Source: Eleusine coracana subsp. coracana (lineage: Eukaryota > Streptophyta > Magnoliopsida > Poales > Poaceae). From it: a DNA stretch of 64,000 nt. Positions within the stretch are counted from its first letter, which is position 1, and each line of letters opens with the position of its first letter. Location: the NCBI GenBank assembly GCA_032690845.1, contig CM064428.1, forward strand, positions 22,976,001 through 23,040,000, written 5' to 3'. Shown in pieces: positions 23,576 to 33,517 of the stretch. The notes beneath the pieces are model-generated. The model was not told the origin of the DNA, did not search any database, and worked only from the letters and a program-made list of their open reading frames with translations. The position numbers and the translations under genes are program-made.

Positions 23576-25141
23576 GGTCTAGAAGCTTCTACATCGACCT
23601 CAGCAACTATCGAGCCAGCTCCAGCTGTGGTTGATGAGGAGGCATGCTCTAAGAGAGAAGCTCCTCACCTCATTCAGTGTCAACACCCACCTCAACAGAT
23701 GATTGGTAATCTCTATGAGAGGACAACAAGGTCAAGGTCTGCACATCTTGCCTTCTTTACCAATTCTCTATTTGTTGCCACCTTTGAACCTTTGGATGTT
23801 GGATACGCACTATCGGATGAACATTGGGTTAATGCCATGCATGAAGAGTTGGAAAACTTTGAAAGAAACAAAGTATGGACCCTAGTAGAGCCAATGTGGA
23901 GGGCTTAGACTATGAGGAAACCTTTGCTCCTGTTGCACGCATAGAAGCCATTAGGATCTTGCTTGCATTTGTAGCCTTTAAGAGCATTAGACTCTAACAA
24001 ATGGATGTCAAGAGTGATTTCCCAAATGGTTTCATAGAGGAAGAGGTTTATATGAAACAACCACCTGGCTTTGAGCACCACAAATACCCAAACCATGTGT
24101 ACAAGCTTCAGAAGGCTTTGTACGGTCTAAACCAAGCACCTAGGGTATCGTATGCTAGGTTTAAGACCTTCTTTCTAGAGCGCGGGTATGTCATGGGGTG
24201 TGTTGACAAGACCTTGTTCACTCTAAAGCATGACAATGACTTTCTAATGGTTCAGATATACATGGATGATATCATCTTTGGAGGTTCCTCTCATGCTCTT
24301 TTGTCTAGATTTCAGGAAGGTATGGAAAGTGAATTTCACATGTTGATGATGGGTGAGGTCACCTTGTTTCTTGAATTTCAAATCAAGCAATGCAAGCAAG
24401 GCACCTTCATACATCAAGCCAAGTACACGAAGGATCTCCCAAAGAAGTTCGACATGGTCAATGTGAAGCCGTTGTCAACACTAATGTCCTCTAAAATGGC
24501 ACTTGACCTTGACGAAGACTGTGAAGTGGTGGACCAAAGGGAGTACAATAGCATGATCAGCTCCCTCTTGTACCCGACAAATACTTTTTGGTGTGTCTTT
24601 GTGCTCGCTTTCAAGCTTCCCCAAGGGTGACTCATCACAAGGCTATCAAGCGCATCTTCAGGTATCTCAAATACACCCTTGAGTTTGGTCTTTGGTACTA
24701 TGCATCTTCATCTCTTGATCTCATTGGGTATTCAGATGCGGACTTTGCTGGGTGTAGAATTGATAGGAAGAGCACTTCTGGTACTTGCCATTTTTTGGTT
24801 ACTTCTTTGATCTGTTGGTTTTCTCATAAGCAGTGGAGTGTAGCCCAATCCACCACAGAGGCTGAGTATGTTGCTTCTACTAGCTGCTGCTCTCAAATCA
24901 TATGGATTGTATCCACCATGAGAGACTATGGAATAACCTTTAAGAGTGTTCCACTCATGTGTGATAACTCCAGTGCCATATGCTTAGCCAAGAACCCAGT
25001 CCAACATGGTAAGGTCAAACACATTCATGTGTGATTCCACTTCTTGAGAGACAATGTTGAGAAGGGAGATATTGAGCTCAAATACATCGACACCAAAAAC
25101 CAATTGGATGATATCCTTACCAAGCCTCTAGATGCTTCGTG
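23576..25141 (+). pseudogene. Element D reverse transcriptase and RNase H, broken
   Basis: RT starts with RSRSAHLAFFTNSLF and NAMHEELENFERNKVWTLVE. About 45 residues of the fingers are deleted at 23890 (compare C). Motif A reads MDVKSDFPNG, and YMDDIIFGG at about 24258 is an intact catalytic box. RNase H has IGYSDADFAGC, TEAEYVAST and MCDNSSAIC, with the tail DDILTKPLDAS ending at TGA 25138. There are a frameshift near 24590 and a stop at 25033. Confidence 0.83.
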
Positions 25142-26284
25142 ATTCGCTTTTTTTTGAGGGGATCTTGGTGTTTGCCATCCTTATGGCATCATTTGAGGGG
25201 GAGTTGGTGTTCTCTTTTATATATGTATCTTATATTTTCAAATTGCATCTCATATGTAATATATGCATTGGTAGATGAGCTTTGATTCTTATGCTTTCTT
25301 GCATTTTTCTTTGCTATGATTGAGCTTGATCTAAGTTGTGTCAATGTGGTAGTAATCTCTCATGCTTAGATTTTCTAGATGGCTTGTTGTAGACTCTTTT
25401 GAGCAACTTGCTAATCTTAAAGGTAAACTTAGCTTCTTGTGAACCTTATGAACTAATCTTGCTAAAACTTGCTCACCATGTGTATAATTGCTTTTATCCT
25501 TGTTGAAACTTGCATTGAGGCTTGTCTAGAGGATATCTTGGCCATGACATCGTGTGTTTGTGAAATGTGGCTTTGCAAATGTTTAGCTCATGATGGAACA
25601 TTGTGGGAACATTTGTTCCTTTTGCCGCAAAGGCATGCTCATCCTTATGCTTTTAATTTACAAAATAAGTGGACTGTGCTTTGAAGCCTCGGGCTGTTTG
25701 TCATACCCAGCCATGACCCTCCATGTGGATTTGAAGTAAAATACAAATGCTAAATCCAAACATTGTACTTCGAAGCCTTGGGGTGTTTGTTGTACCCAGT
25801 CGTGCGACCCTCCACATGGATTAGAAGATACATGAGGATCACATAAGAATAATGCTTCTCTCTTTTCTTATGAGTCTCTGTTGCATATGTGAGCGTTTGT
25901 AGAGCTTATTTTCTATGAATGCTTGAGTTAAGATTGAGACTGGCTAGATTCGTATGATTCACTTGATGCTTGTTTTGCCTTGGATGGGAATACTTACACT
26001 TGTGGCGGTAGCTTTTCTCATGAGTAAATTTGATTCTATCTAAGCGAGTCAATTTTTTTGCTTAGCCTGTATAGCTCTTTGAGTTTATGCCTTGCTATCT
26101 ATTTTTGATCTTTGTATGATTGTGAGCTACTGCTTTTACACTTCATAGCTCTATACTTGTGACTAGCAAGGTTAAATGCTCGTTTGCATAATTATTGAAG
26201 CTCCTTAGGTTTGAATTTTCATGCACTACATGTTTGCTTGTTCTTTGCTTCTTTGATGATTTCGTTGCTAAAGGGGGAGAAAAT
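25142..26284 (+). other. Element D 3' noncoding region with repeated polypurine tracts
   Basis: There is no gene. It contains TTTGAGGGGGAGTTGG (25192-25207) and AAAGGGGGAGAAAA (26270-26283). The same tracts occur in C (complement at 39986 and 38950). The stretch between them matches C 39993-38940 in reverse complement. Reading stops at 26284, where unrelated sequence begins. Confidence 0.7.
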
Positions 26285-28330
26285 ATTATTACAAAAGTGA
26301 CCCGTAGGTCAAAGAAAAAGATTACATTGCAGCGGAATAAACTAAGCATTGGTGTCCTTCAGCTCCCACAGGAAGTCGACCGGAAGACCGCATGCATAGA
26401 CTCCTTCATCGTCTTCATGGTTGTACCATCCTTCTTCTGTAGCTGAGCAGCAATGTGGAATATAGCAAGGGTGAGTACGTGTCGTACTCAGCAAGTGGGG
26501 GGAAAGATGACATGAGGCTAAAGACAAGGAAGGCTTATAGGGGTTTATTGCATGAGCTTTTAATGTCCTATGCAACCTAATTACTAAGTGGGGTCATCCT
26601 ATCCCTCAAATCCATGTGGTACTACTCAATCCAAGTGCAAACCATCCCAACCAATCCCATCCACACCCAACTAATCTTGTGAGTATTCCAGGCCGCTCGT
26701 GACCGTGAGCAGGGCTATCATGATAGTTTGATACTCTACAGAGTTTTTACCACTTTACCCACAAGTTGTGATTCCCTTTGTGCCCGTGGACGCGACCCAC
26801 ATTACACACTTCCTTTGGTGTGTGGCAGGGTTTCACTACGAGGCTTTTCCGTAGGGTCTCCCAGTACATGCTAGCCACTAAGGTTTCACTCCCGTCCATA
26901 AGTGATAGCCCATCACTAATGAGCTCATCACCCCAGGAGGGAGCCCCCTCTTGAGCCATTCGGATCCAAGGACAGTCCTCTTGATTTCCGTTCCCCGCTC
27001 CACCAAAATGCTGCACCGACACTGGGAGAACACCTAATTACTAGGCCAAGCCTTACCCATATCGGTCTTGTGATGACACTGTTTTCCTGGGTCATCACTC
27101 CAAGAACCGGGTCCTAGGATCTACAACAAGCCTACTACCACCAACCATGTGCCCACGGCACCATATCCATTCCATCCGGCTTGCATAGATCCCTAATCCA
27201 TGTTGCTAAAAGAATTACCAATCACTTCCCACATGATATCATTTATTAATCAAGATTAATATTAACCCCACATCCCATAAGAAACCTAAGCTTTATCTAC
27301 CCACAACCAATCATCCAACTAGTTCGAGGCGACAAGGAAAGGGGTAAAACAATACTAGGAAAACCCTAACAATAGGTTCTCAATCAATTGACATAAGTAT
27401 GCAATTCTATGGTAAACATTATCATAGGTGGAAAATGCATCAAGGACACTTGCCTTCGTCCTGCGTGGAAGGCTGCTCAAACACTTCAAATTCCTGCTCC
27501 TGGAAGTCCTCGTAGGGTGGTCCTTGCGTATGTTCATCTTTACGTAATGGTACCAACACAAGCAATTGCATAACAATCAAAACACAGCCATGCAATAGTG
27601 GAAAAACAATATATAAATTCCATGAATTCATATGTTATGCTCATATGATCGATTTGGCGCAAGAGTCAACTAATTTGGAGTTACGAATCAAAAGATATGC
27701 AAGGTTTATGCTGGACTGTGGCTGCGCTGATAGTGCAAAACCTATATACGCGTTCCCAATGATTTCCTCTGGTTCTCAAGGAATCATTTGAAAAGAAATA
27801 TTCCTAGTGATGTGGAACATGTAAAACGCAAGGTGAATTGGTTCAAAAGTCACCTATACCGGAGATCGATTGGCTGCATCATGGTGAGGTCATCCAGCGG
27901 TAGATCGAGCATGAATCGCGTTCTTCGTTGCACCAGGGCCGTTCTAGGACAACCCTATGGTGGAGATGATAACAAGACCCTGGAACATAATTAGGAGTGG
28001 CGGTGATATCATGAACATGTCTGAATTGGGAGAAAAGGTGATGGTTTTACCGTTGTACGTGCTGGATTCCCCCAGATCAGGGAACAATTGCCATTGCGAT
28101 GCAGATTCCGGAGGCATACGACATCCAATGGTGCTTAATTTTGGATATGTTGTAGAGGACATCTGGGCGCACCTCCATGGAAAATTTGGCGGCGTTTGGA
28201 TGGGTGGATCACTAGGAACGCCAAAGCCAACCGGTAGAACTGTTGCTGGACGCGAGGGCAGGGTGGCGTGGCGGCAGCCTGGCGGCATGGTGAGGGTTTG
28301 AGGGGGTGAGATTTCGTGGGAGGGGGGCTT

Positions 28331-28340
28331 GTATTTATAG
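28331..28340 (-). promoter_or_regulatory. TATA box of the truncated LTR
   Basis: CTATAAATAC on the minus strand, 85-250 bp downstream of the hairpin minisatellite in the direction of transcription. Confidence 0.45.
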
Positions 28341-28424
28341 TAGGGGTGGATCAGGTGGGGGAAGAGTATGGAAATACAATTAAGGGGGAATAAATGCATT
28401 TATTGGACAATTTATTCTCTTGTT

Positions 28425-28590
28425 CTTTCCATAGAAATGTTTATGGAATGTGTGGTTTTCTTTCCATATAAATGTTTATGGAAGGTGGGGTTTTCTTTCC
28501 ATAGAAATGTTTATGGAAGGTGGGTTTATTTCCATAGAAATGTTTATGGAAGGAGAAGTTTCTTTCCAAAGGAATGTTTTGGAAGGTGGG
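28425..28590. repeat. Minisatellite of hairpin units (TTCCATA...TATGGAA)
   Basis: Five tandem units of about 30-36 bp. Each contains TTCCATAGAAATGTTTATGGAA, with 7-bp complementary arms around an 8-bp loop, separated by AGGTGGGGTTTTC-like spacers. The last unit is altered (TTCCAAAGGAATGTTTTGGAA) but its arms change together and still pair, which would suit selection on pairing or gene conversion. Confidence 0.75.
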
Positions 28591-29048
28591 GCAAACCTGG
28601 AAGGTATGTAGTCTTGGTACGTCCATGCGGTAGGTAAGATGAATAAGGATGAAAATGAGTCTGGATACGTCAATAGCGTGTAGGGTGAAATATGTGATGA
28701 AACAAGTTTGGAAAAAAGTATTCGACAATGCATTCACGTGAGTCATGGAGACAATGATAGTTGAGCCCTATTTTAAAATAGAATGTACATTCATAAAATT
28801 TGATTGAAAGGATTTGAATTTTCTCAAATTAACTTAGAATAAAAATAATAAAATATTGAAATCAAATAAAATAAAATGATATTTCGTTCAAAACTAAAAA
28901 TATTTATGACATAGAGCAATTACTTCAACCCAACAAAATCTTTGTTAATTTACAAATTTTCTTATAAATAGTTTCAAAATTTGAGAAATCTAGCTCTATT
29001 GTTTGAAGATGGTTCACATTCCAAAATGGGAAATTTTTGGATGCGACA

Positions 29049-30134
29049 CAATGTATTGTAGGTGAGGGGTAAGATGGTCTTTAGGACAACCCCTAGGCCT
29101 ATATAAGGAGAGGTAGGGCTGGTGGGAGAGGTGCCTCTTCCCATTAGCCTTGTGTTAGGAATTCATTTCAAAGTGCTAGGAGAGGTCTTCATTTAATAGA
29201 GGAGAGAAGAGGGTATGTGAGAGACATCTCTTGCTCTTCCAAATAGTGGGAGGAAGAGGATGGCTTCCTAGCCATATATCCATGTATCTTAACTTGATGA
29301 ATCAATAATATGAGATTCAAATTCGTGCTCAAGTTCTTCCTCTCTCACTAAATCCCAAATTTCTCTTTTTCTCTATTTTTGGAGCTATTTTCATGGGAAT
29401 TTTCGATCTCATTTTTTGGGAAAGTTTTTAGGTGGATTTCTTGGGGGATCTTGGTGCTATTTTGATCTAGAATAATCCTATATGGGTCCTTGACTGAATC
29501 AAGGGCTCTAGCACCTTCGATTTGAAAGATTTCTGAAGTTTCCCCTTTTTGGTGTTCTTAGCACAAGATCAGAAATTTGTGATGATTCCTTGGGCCAATT
29601 TAGTGGATATTCTAGGATTAGGGTCATGATGTGTTGAGGATTATCTGGTCCAAAATTTGCATGATTTGGAGTTTATTTGATTTAGTTTTGGTCAAGATCT
29701 TGCCTACTCCCGAACTAATTTCTGTTCTGTCGAGGGTCGATCGACACTGCCGATCTTTCCATCAGCACTGCTGGTGCGAGAAGAAAAATTTGGATTGGCA
29801 CTGCTAATGTCCTAACTAGGAATTTTGTTTTCTTTCTGATGTCAATCGGCACTACAGACGATATGATCGGCACTATCGATGATTGTCCAGTGACCTATTT
29901 TGAGTCTGTTCTTTGACCGTGTCGAGTCTTTGCTGCTCTACTTTGTTTCCACTGTGTTCCGCTGCTGTTGTTGATCACTCCTAGGGTTAGCACATCACAA
30001 GTTAGTGCGTGTAATCTTGGTGATCCGTTTTGAGGTTGGCTCGGGTTGAAATTGGGACATAGGCCAAGTTCTTGTGAAGAATTTTTATTGGCTCCCATTC
30101 ACCCTCCACCTTTGGTCACCTTCTCGGTCCTTCA
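29049..30134 (+). repeat. Element D 3' LTR, 5'-truncated
   Basis: The stretch aligns with 18470-19571 of the 5' LTR from CAATGTATTGTAGGTGAGG to TCGGTCCTTCA. The TATA box and decayed palindromes are present. The first 690 bp or so are missing. It is followed by ATCTT, the target duplication. Confidence 0.87.
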
Positions 30135-30139
30135 ATCTT
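30135..30139. repeat. Target-site duplication of element D, right copy (ATCTT)
   Basis: It matches 1266-1270 and fixes the right end of D. Confidence 0.85.
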
Positions 30140-30512
30140 GAACCTCCAGTCCAGGTGGGATGAACCTAGTTGGGTTCACCGCAAAGTTTGCCATGGCTTC
30201 AAAGGTTTGGTGTATCCTCGGTTGTGTGACATCTTGGCCCAGATCTTAATAAGATTGATAGCATACTCGTATCAACAAGTTACAACTACTTTTCCAGAAG
30301 CTCATCTCTATAGAACTCTGAGGTAAAGCGTGCTTGGCCTGAAGCAATGGGTGACCGACCGGGAAGTTAATTCTGGGCGCGCACGAGTGAGAACAAAGTG
30401 CACAGAAAAGACTCGTGTCGGTCTGTGAGGAAAGTAGGTCTTAGAGAGCTGCCATGTGTAAGTGGGCCTGGCTATAAGCTTGATGACCATTGATGCTTAC
30501 ATCCCTGAGGTA
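30140..30512. other. Unassigned sequence between D and the H-family LTR fragment
   Basis: This is the continuation of the locus that D entered. No open frame above 62 codons and no family motif was recognised. It may belong to the same relic as 1-1265, since D's duplication joins the two sides. Confidence 0.4.
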
Positions 30513-30800
30513 TGGATGTTTCGGTGATTAATGACAAGTATGAAATTATGGGCTAATATCTACACGGGTGTTGTCTATGTAGGAATCATCTCTAAACTCT
30601 ACTACAAATCCTACTGATGATGGTTGCCTGGGCAGTTGGTGACAGTGACCACAAGCATGGAGGTTTGATGAGCTTGATGGAGTCCAAAGGTTGATGGAGT
30701 TGGATCAAGGCTAAGGACAAGCTATATAGCAATTGTTTGGAACACTTGTCTAATTGTTAGGGCTTTGAGTCCATAGTAAAATCCAGACTATTAAGGGGGA
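30513..30800 (+). repeat. Fragment of an H-family Copia LTR
   Basis: It starts TGGATGTTTCGGTGATTAATG, matching the H LTR start (complement of 17545 downward). It continues through ACACTTGTCTAATTGTTAGGGC and AGACTATTAAGGGGG, the counterparts of 17330-17275. It breaks at 30800, where the CACTA end begins. Confidence 0.75.
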
Positions 30801-30817
30801 CACTACAAGGTTTTAGG
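30801..30817 (+). repeat. CACTA terminal inverted repeat (left)
   Basis: CACTACAAGGTTTTAGG begins with the canonical CACTA. The matching inverted copy was not found in the window. Confidence 0.7.
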
Positions 30818-30839
30818 TCTATCACAAGGCCCTGAAAAC

Positions 30840-31760
30840 ATTGCTATATGGGTATTTTCGTAGCGATAATAAACTATCGCAATGATGTCGTGTCGTTGGG
30901 AGGCGTTGCAAGTAGTCGCGTTGCGATAGCACATTGCATTGATTTTTTGTATCGTTGCGGTAGCTATGGCTTGTTGCAACGACATGTGGCATTGCGTACA
31001 GGTGATATAGCAACAACGGCTGCATTGCAATAGGACAGATTGGCATGTACACACAATGGCTATTGCATCAATGTTACCTAGTTGCAAATATGCAATATTG
31101 CAACACTCTTGAGCTGCAATACGTTGAGATATCTGACCTAAACTAATAACCTCCTTCGCGTTGCTATACGTTGAGCTACAATCGCAACACCGACCATGCC
31201 GTTGCTATAGGCTCACCTACAATCACGGCGAAAGGATGTGCCATTATTATGCACCCAAACGGAATCGCGACTCCTGTCGTGCCATTGCTATACGCTCACC
31301 TGCAATCGTGACGAAAGGACGTGGCATTGCTATACACCCAAATGGAATCATGACGCCTATCATGCGGTTGCTATACGCTCACCTGCAATCACGACGAAAA
31401 GACGTGCCGTTGCTATACACCCAAACGGAATCGCGATGCCTGTTGTGTCGTTGCTATACGCTCACCTGCAATCGTGACGGAAGGATGTGTCGTTGCTATA
31501 TGCTTAATTGGAATCGCAATGAGAAATGTGTCATAGCTATTCGCTAAACTACAATCAATGACTAACATGCCGTTGCTAAATGCTCAAACGAAGTCATAGT
31601 AGAGAATGTATTATTGCTATACGCTAAATTGGAATCGCAACGGCGAACATATCATTGCTATACTGCCAAAGGGAATCATGACAACGTACCTGTCATTGCT
31701 ACCGGTTTAAAAGGTATCGCATCAGGATAATAGTCGCTGCTATATAGATAGAGGGTATCA
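30840..31760. repeat. CACTA subterminal repeat region with an 83-bp tandem array
   Basis: TTGCTATA and GTTGCGATAG-type words appear repeatedly in both orientations. At 31202, 31285, 31368 and 31451 the string TTGCTATA(C/G)GCTCACCT recurs at an exact spacing of 83 bp. Each unit contains a second TTGCTATACACCC half-unit. Subterminal repeats of this kind bind the transposase-associated protein in En/Spm elements. Confidence 0.7.
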
Positions 31761-31860
31761 CATCAATATATCAGCCGTGGCAATCTGTGTTTAGTGTATC
31801 ACAACGAAGTAAATAGCGTACATCAATGCAACATTATTGTTAGTTACATCAATCTAGTAT

Positions 31861-32022
31861 TCATTCATACAACCCATTCAAATCCAGAACTGTAATTGTA
31901 TCTACAGAAATTTTTGCATGTCGAAATGATAACAATGAAGGGACAATTAAGGTTGCTTCGCACCTAGGTACTAACCAATCCTGAACCTTGTATATCGCCC
32001 CACCAAATCTCAATGTTCCTGC
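31861..32022 (-). CDS. CACTA-encoded protein, last exon
   Basis: The minus strand reads from an acceptor (CTTATTTAG before 32022) for 53 codons to TGA at 31863-31861. The peptide includes RFGGAIYKVQDWLVPR and ends DLNGLYE. There are no internal stops. I do not recognise the domain. Its position near the CACTA terminus suggests the C-terminal end of a transposon protein. The exon is in phase 0 with the next exon upstream. It is a prediction from splice signals and openness, not from homology. Confidence 0.5.
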   Translation of the reverse strand, partial: AGTLRFGGAIYKVQDWLVPRCEATLIVPSLLSFRHAKISVDTITVLDLNGLYE

Positions 32023-32369
32023 CTAAATAAGAGACAGAGGGTTTCTAGTGAGATGAGAATTACAACTTGTGGAGCTATATAGAAATGCATTGATAAAAAT
32101 TAAGGCAATTATGAATTTAAGGTCTATTTTCAATTCTTACATGTTGATTCCTTTTGCTTCCTCACGTTCTACTTAGAACAATTAGCTCATTTCAAGAGAT
32201 GAAACTTTTTGATGACTCATGATCACAATATTCCTTCGCCAAATTCTTTGATAGCTTGGTAGGTTTTAGTTTGCGAGCCGGAACATTTTCTTTTTGTATT
32301 GTGATAATGCTTCTTGTCTTAATCTGTTATAAAGACGTTGGAATATTGTTAGCTATAATCCAAGCACAC

Positions 32370-32588
32370 ATCATCATGATTGCCATACTTGTTCAAAACC
32401 ATTACTTGCTCTGGCTCGAGTGTTCGAACAGTATTATGCACTGGTGTTGCATCAATGTTGTCCTCAGTGTTCCTAGCTTCACGTTCTGTTGTATTGCAGC
32501 TTATTACATTGTTTGTCCATTCATTGGTCTCCTCTGCAATTATGCCTTCAATGGTCCCTAATGCAATGTTGGTTTCATTGGTAGCAGC
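32370..32588 (-). CDS. CACTA-encoded protein, penultimate exon
   Basis: The minus strand reads from an acceptor (TTTGTAATTTGTAG before 32588) for 73 codons to a GAT-GAT/GTGTGC donor at 32370. The peptide is acidic and Asn/Thr/Glu-rich (ATNETNIALG, AEETNEWTNNVIS, EPEQVMVLNKYGNHDD). The copy at 63040-63258 keeps the frame, acceptor and donor. The exon has length 219 and phase 0 on both sides. Function is unknown. Confidence 0.5.
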
Positions 32589-32722
32589 CTACAAATTACA
32601 AAACAGAGAACAAATTATGTAATATGACAAATTTAATAGTCGAGATTTCGACTATAATCTATGTGAGCAATTTTAGAAACTTTTAGTATCATTATGAATC
32701 TTTAATTGACAATAGAGCTTGG

Positions 32723-32857
32723 CAGTGGCGGAGCTAGCCCCAAGCTCTAGGTTGGGCCAAATGCTATCGGGCTGGTTTGGGTGGGCCAAAGGAAAAAATG
32801 CCAAAAACAAATGCAAAATAAATGTATATTTTGGATCTGAGGGTGGGCATGAGAGTG
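32723..32857 (+). mobile_element. Possible hAT (Tip100-like) terminus nested in the CACTA
   Basis: CAGTGGCGGAGCTAG at 32723 resembles the CAGGGGCGGAGCCAG terminal repeats of plant Tip100-like hAT elements and their miniatures. It is cut off after 135 bp by LTR1. The second copy at 63396 is cut at the same place. No transposase sequence is seen. Confidence 0.4.
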
Positions 32858-33179
32858 TGAAGATGCATCTAGGATCCCCTAGTGGGTTTTGGTGTACGAT
32901 GACAAAAGATTAAAAGTGTGCTAACTTGTTTATGAAGTATATGTGCAGATAATAAAAAATTTTATATAACCCCACATTTGCAAGTTGTTGTTTACTCTCA
33001 AAAACTCAAAGGAAAGGATATGGACTCAAAAGCACTTCAGTGATTAGCTCTTTTATTTACTTTGAGTCATAGGTATGCCGAACTATAAAGGGGGTAAAAC
33101 AAACTTGCTAAGTAGGGAAATGTGTGTGCTCAAGTTGTGAGAAGTACAGCCAACATAGCCTTAGAACCAGTCTCTTTCT

Positions 33180-33480
33180 GTGCCTAACAGAGAGTGGCTG
33201 AAGTTCCATGAGCCCTCTCATGGAAGTTCCGTCAGAGTCGGGTTTCCTTCTTCTGCCTTCCCGAGTGTGACGGAAGTTCCGTCACTGGAATTTCCATGGC
33301 TCTCACAGAAGTTCTGTGAGTTCAATCCTTGTTAAACAAAGAGTGACGGAAGTTCTGTCACCCCTTGATGGAAGTTCCGTCACAGCTTCTGGCTTCTATC
33401 CCAGGCACGTGCAACAGCTAAATTTGAAATGATGGAAGTTCTGTGGGTAACCATGGAAGTTCCGTCAGACCCATAAAACA
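33180..33480. promoter_or_regulatory. Palindrome cluster in LTR1 (TGACGGAA-G-TTCCGTCA)
   Basis: A perfect 17-bp copy is at 33268-33284. About nine variants lie around it, all upstream of and close to the TATA box. The arms contain TGACG, the core recognised by plant TGA-type bZIP factors, and CGG/CCG separated by five bases. An enhancer role is inferred by analogy with repeated boxes in the LTRs of Tnt1 and Tto1. Confidence 0.7.
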
Positions 33481-33508
33481 GTGTAACAGCTAGTTATTGA
33501 GCTCTCTC

Positions 33509-33517
33509 TTTAAATAG
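33509..33517 (+). promoter_or_regulatory. TATA box of LTR1
   Basis: TTTAAATAG, identical in LTR2 at 54517-54525. Confidence 0.55.

Larger units (their letters stand above)
26285..29048 (-). mobile_element. Truncated long LTR of another (probably Gypsy) retrotransposon inside D
   Basis: On the minus strand the block starts TGTCGCATCC at 29048, an LTR-like start. It has a TATA box CTATAAATAC (28340-28331) about 710 bp in, and runs to 26285 without a CA end. No gag-pol sequence is present. Frames on both strands (for example 27957-28301 and its complement) lack any family signature. On the left it replaces the last part of D's 3' noncoding region, and on the right the first 690 bp or so of D's 3' LTR. 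The arrival was therefore accompanied by a deletion. Family assignment is uncertain. Confidence 0.5.
1271..30134 (+). mobile_element. Element D: Sirevirus-type Ty1/Copia retrotransposon, heavily interrupted and decayed
   Basis: D begins TGAGAAACC at 1271 and ends CTTCA at 30134, bracketed by ATCTT. Its 5' LTR is split by Gypsy element E (1766-18267). The rest is second half of the LTR (18273-19571), primer-binding site (19572), gag, protease-integrase, RT-RNase H, a long 3' noncoding stretch, a foreign truncated LTR (26285-29048) and a 5'-shortened 3' LTR. Removing E gives a 5' LTR of about 1794 bp, matching the 1793 bp of related element C. Gene order PR-IN-RT-RH is Copia. The large gag with a coiled coil and repeated GGGGGAG tracts fit Sireviruses. 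It is a multi-stop pseudo-element. Confidence 0.88.
30801..32857 (-). mobile_element. CACTA (En/Spm-type) DNA transposon, one end and 3' exons
   Basis: CACTACAAGGTTTTAGG at 30801 is a CACTA terminal repeat, set in the middle of an LTR fragment. Behind it are about 900 bp of subterminal repeats rich in TTGCTATA and TTGCAAT words, then two minus-strand exons with good splice sites. The other end is not visible: element A cuts in at 32858. Part of the element (32228-32857) recurs at 62897-63530. The gene runs toward this terminus, as expected if this is the 3' end of the transposon. Confidence 0.72.

Noticed and set aside
27944..28399. 151-residue minus-strand frame and 114-residue plus-strand frame
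   Set aside because: They overlap on opposite strands inside an LTR around its TATA box. No recognisable domain, so treated as chance frames.
28368..28746. Frames on both strands across the minisatellite
   Set aside because: Repetitive translations of the hairpin units on both strands, without family signature.
31161..31547. 128-residue frame rich in Cys, His and Arg
   Set aside because: It is a translation of the 83-bp CACTA subterminal repeat. A second frame through the same repeat gives a similar repetitive peptide. No gene.
30840..31760. CRISPR-like array
   Set aside because: Repeats are degenerate, tandem and directly behind a CACTA end. This is plant DNA, and spacer-like unique segments of constant length are absent.
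33268..33284. Heat-shock element (nGAAnnTTCn) in the palindromes
   Set aside because: The palindrome has GAA and TTC separated by one base (GAAGTTC), not two, so the classical heat-shock spacing is not met.
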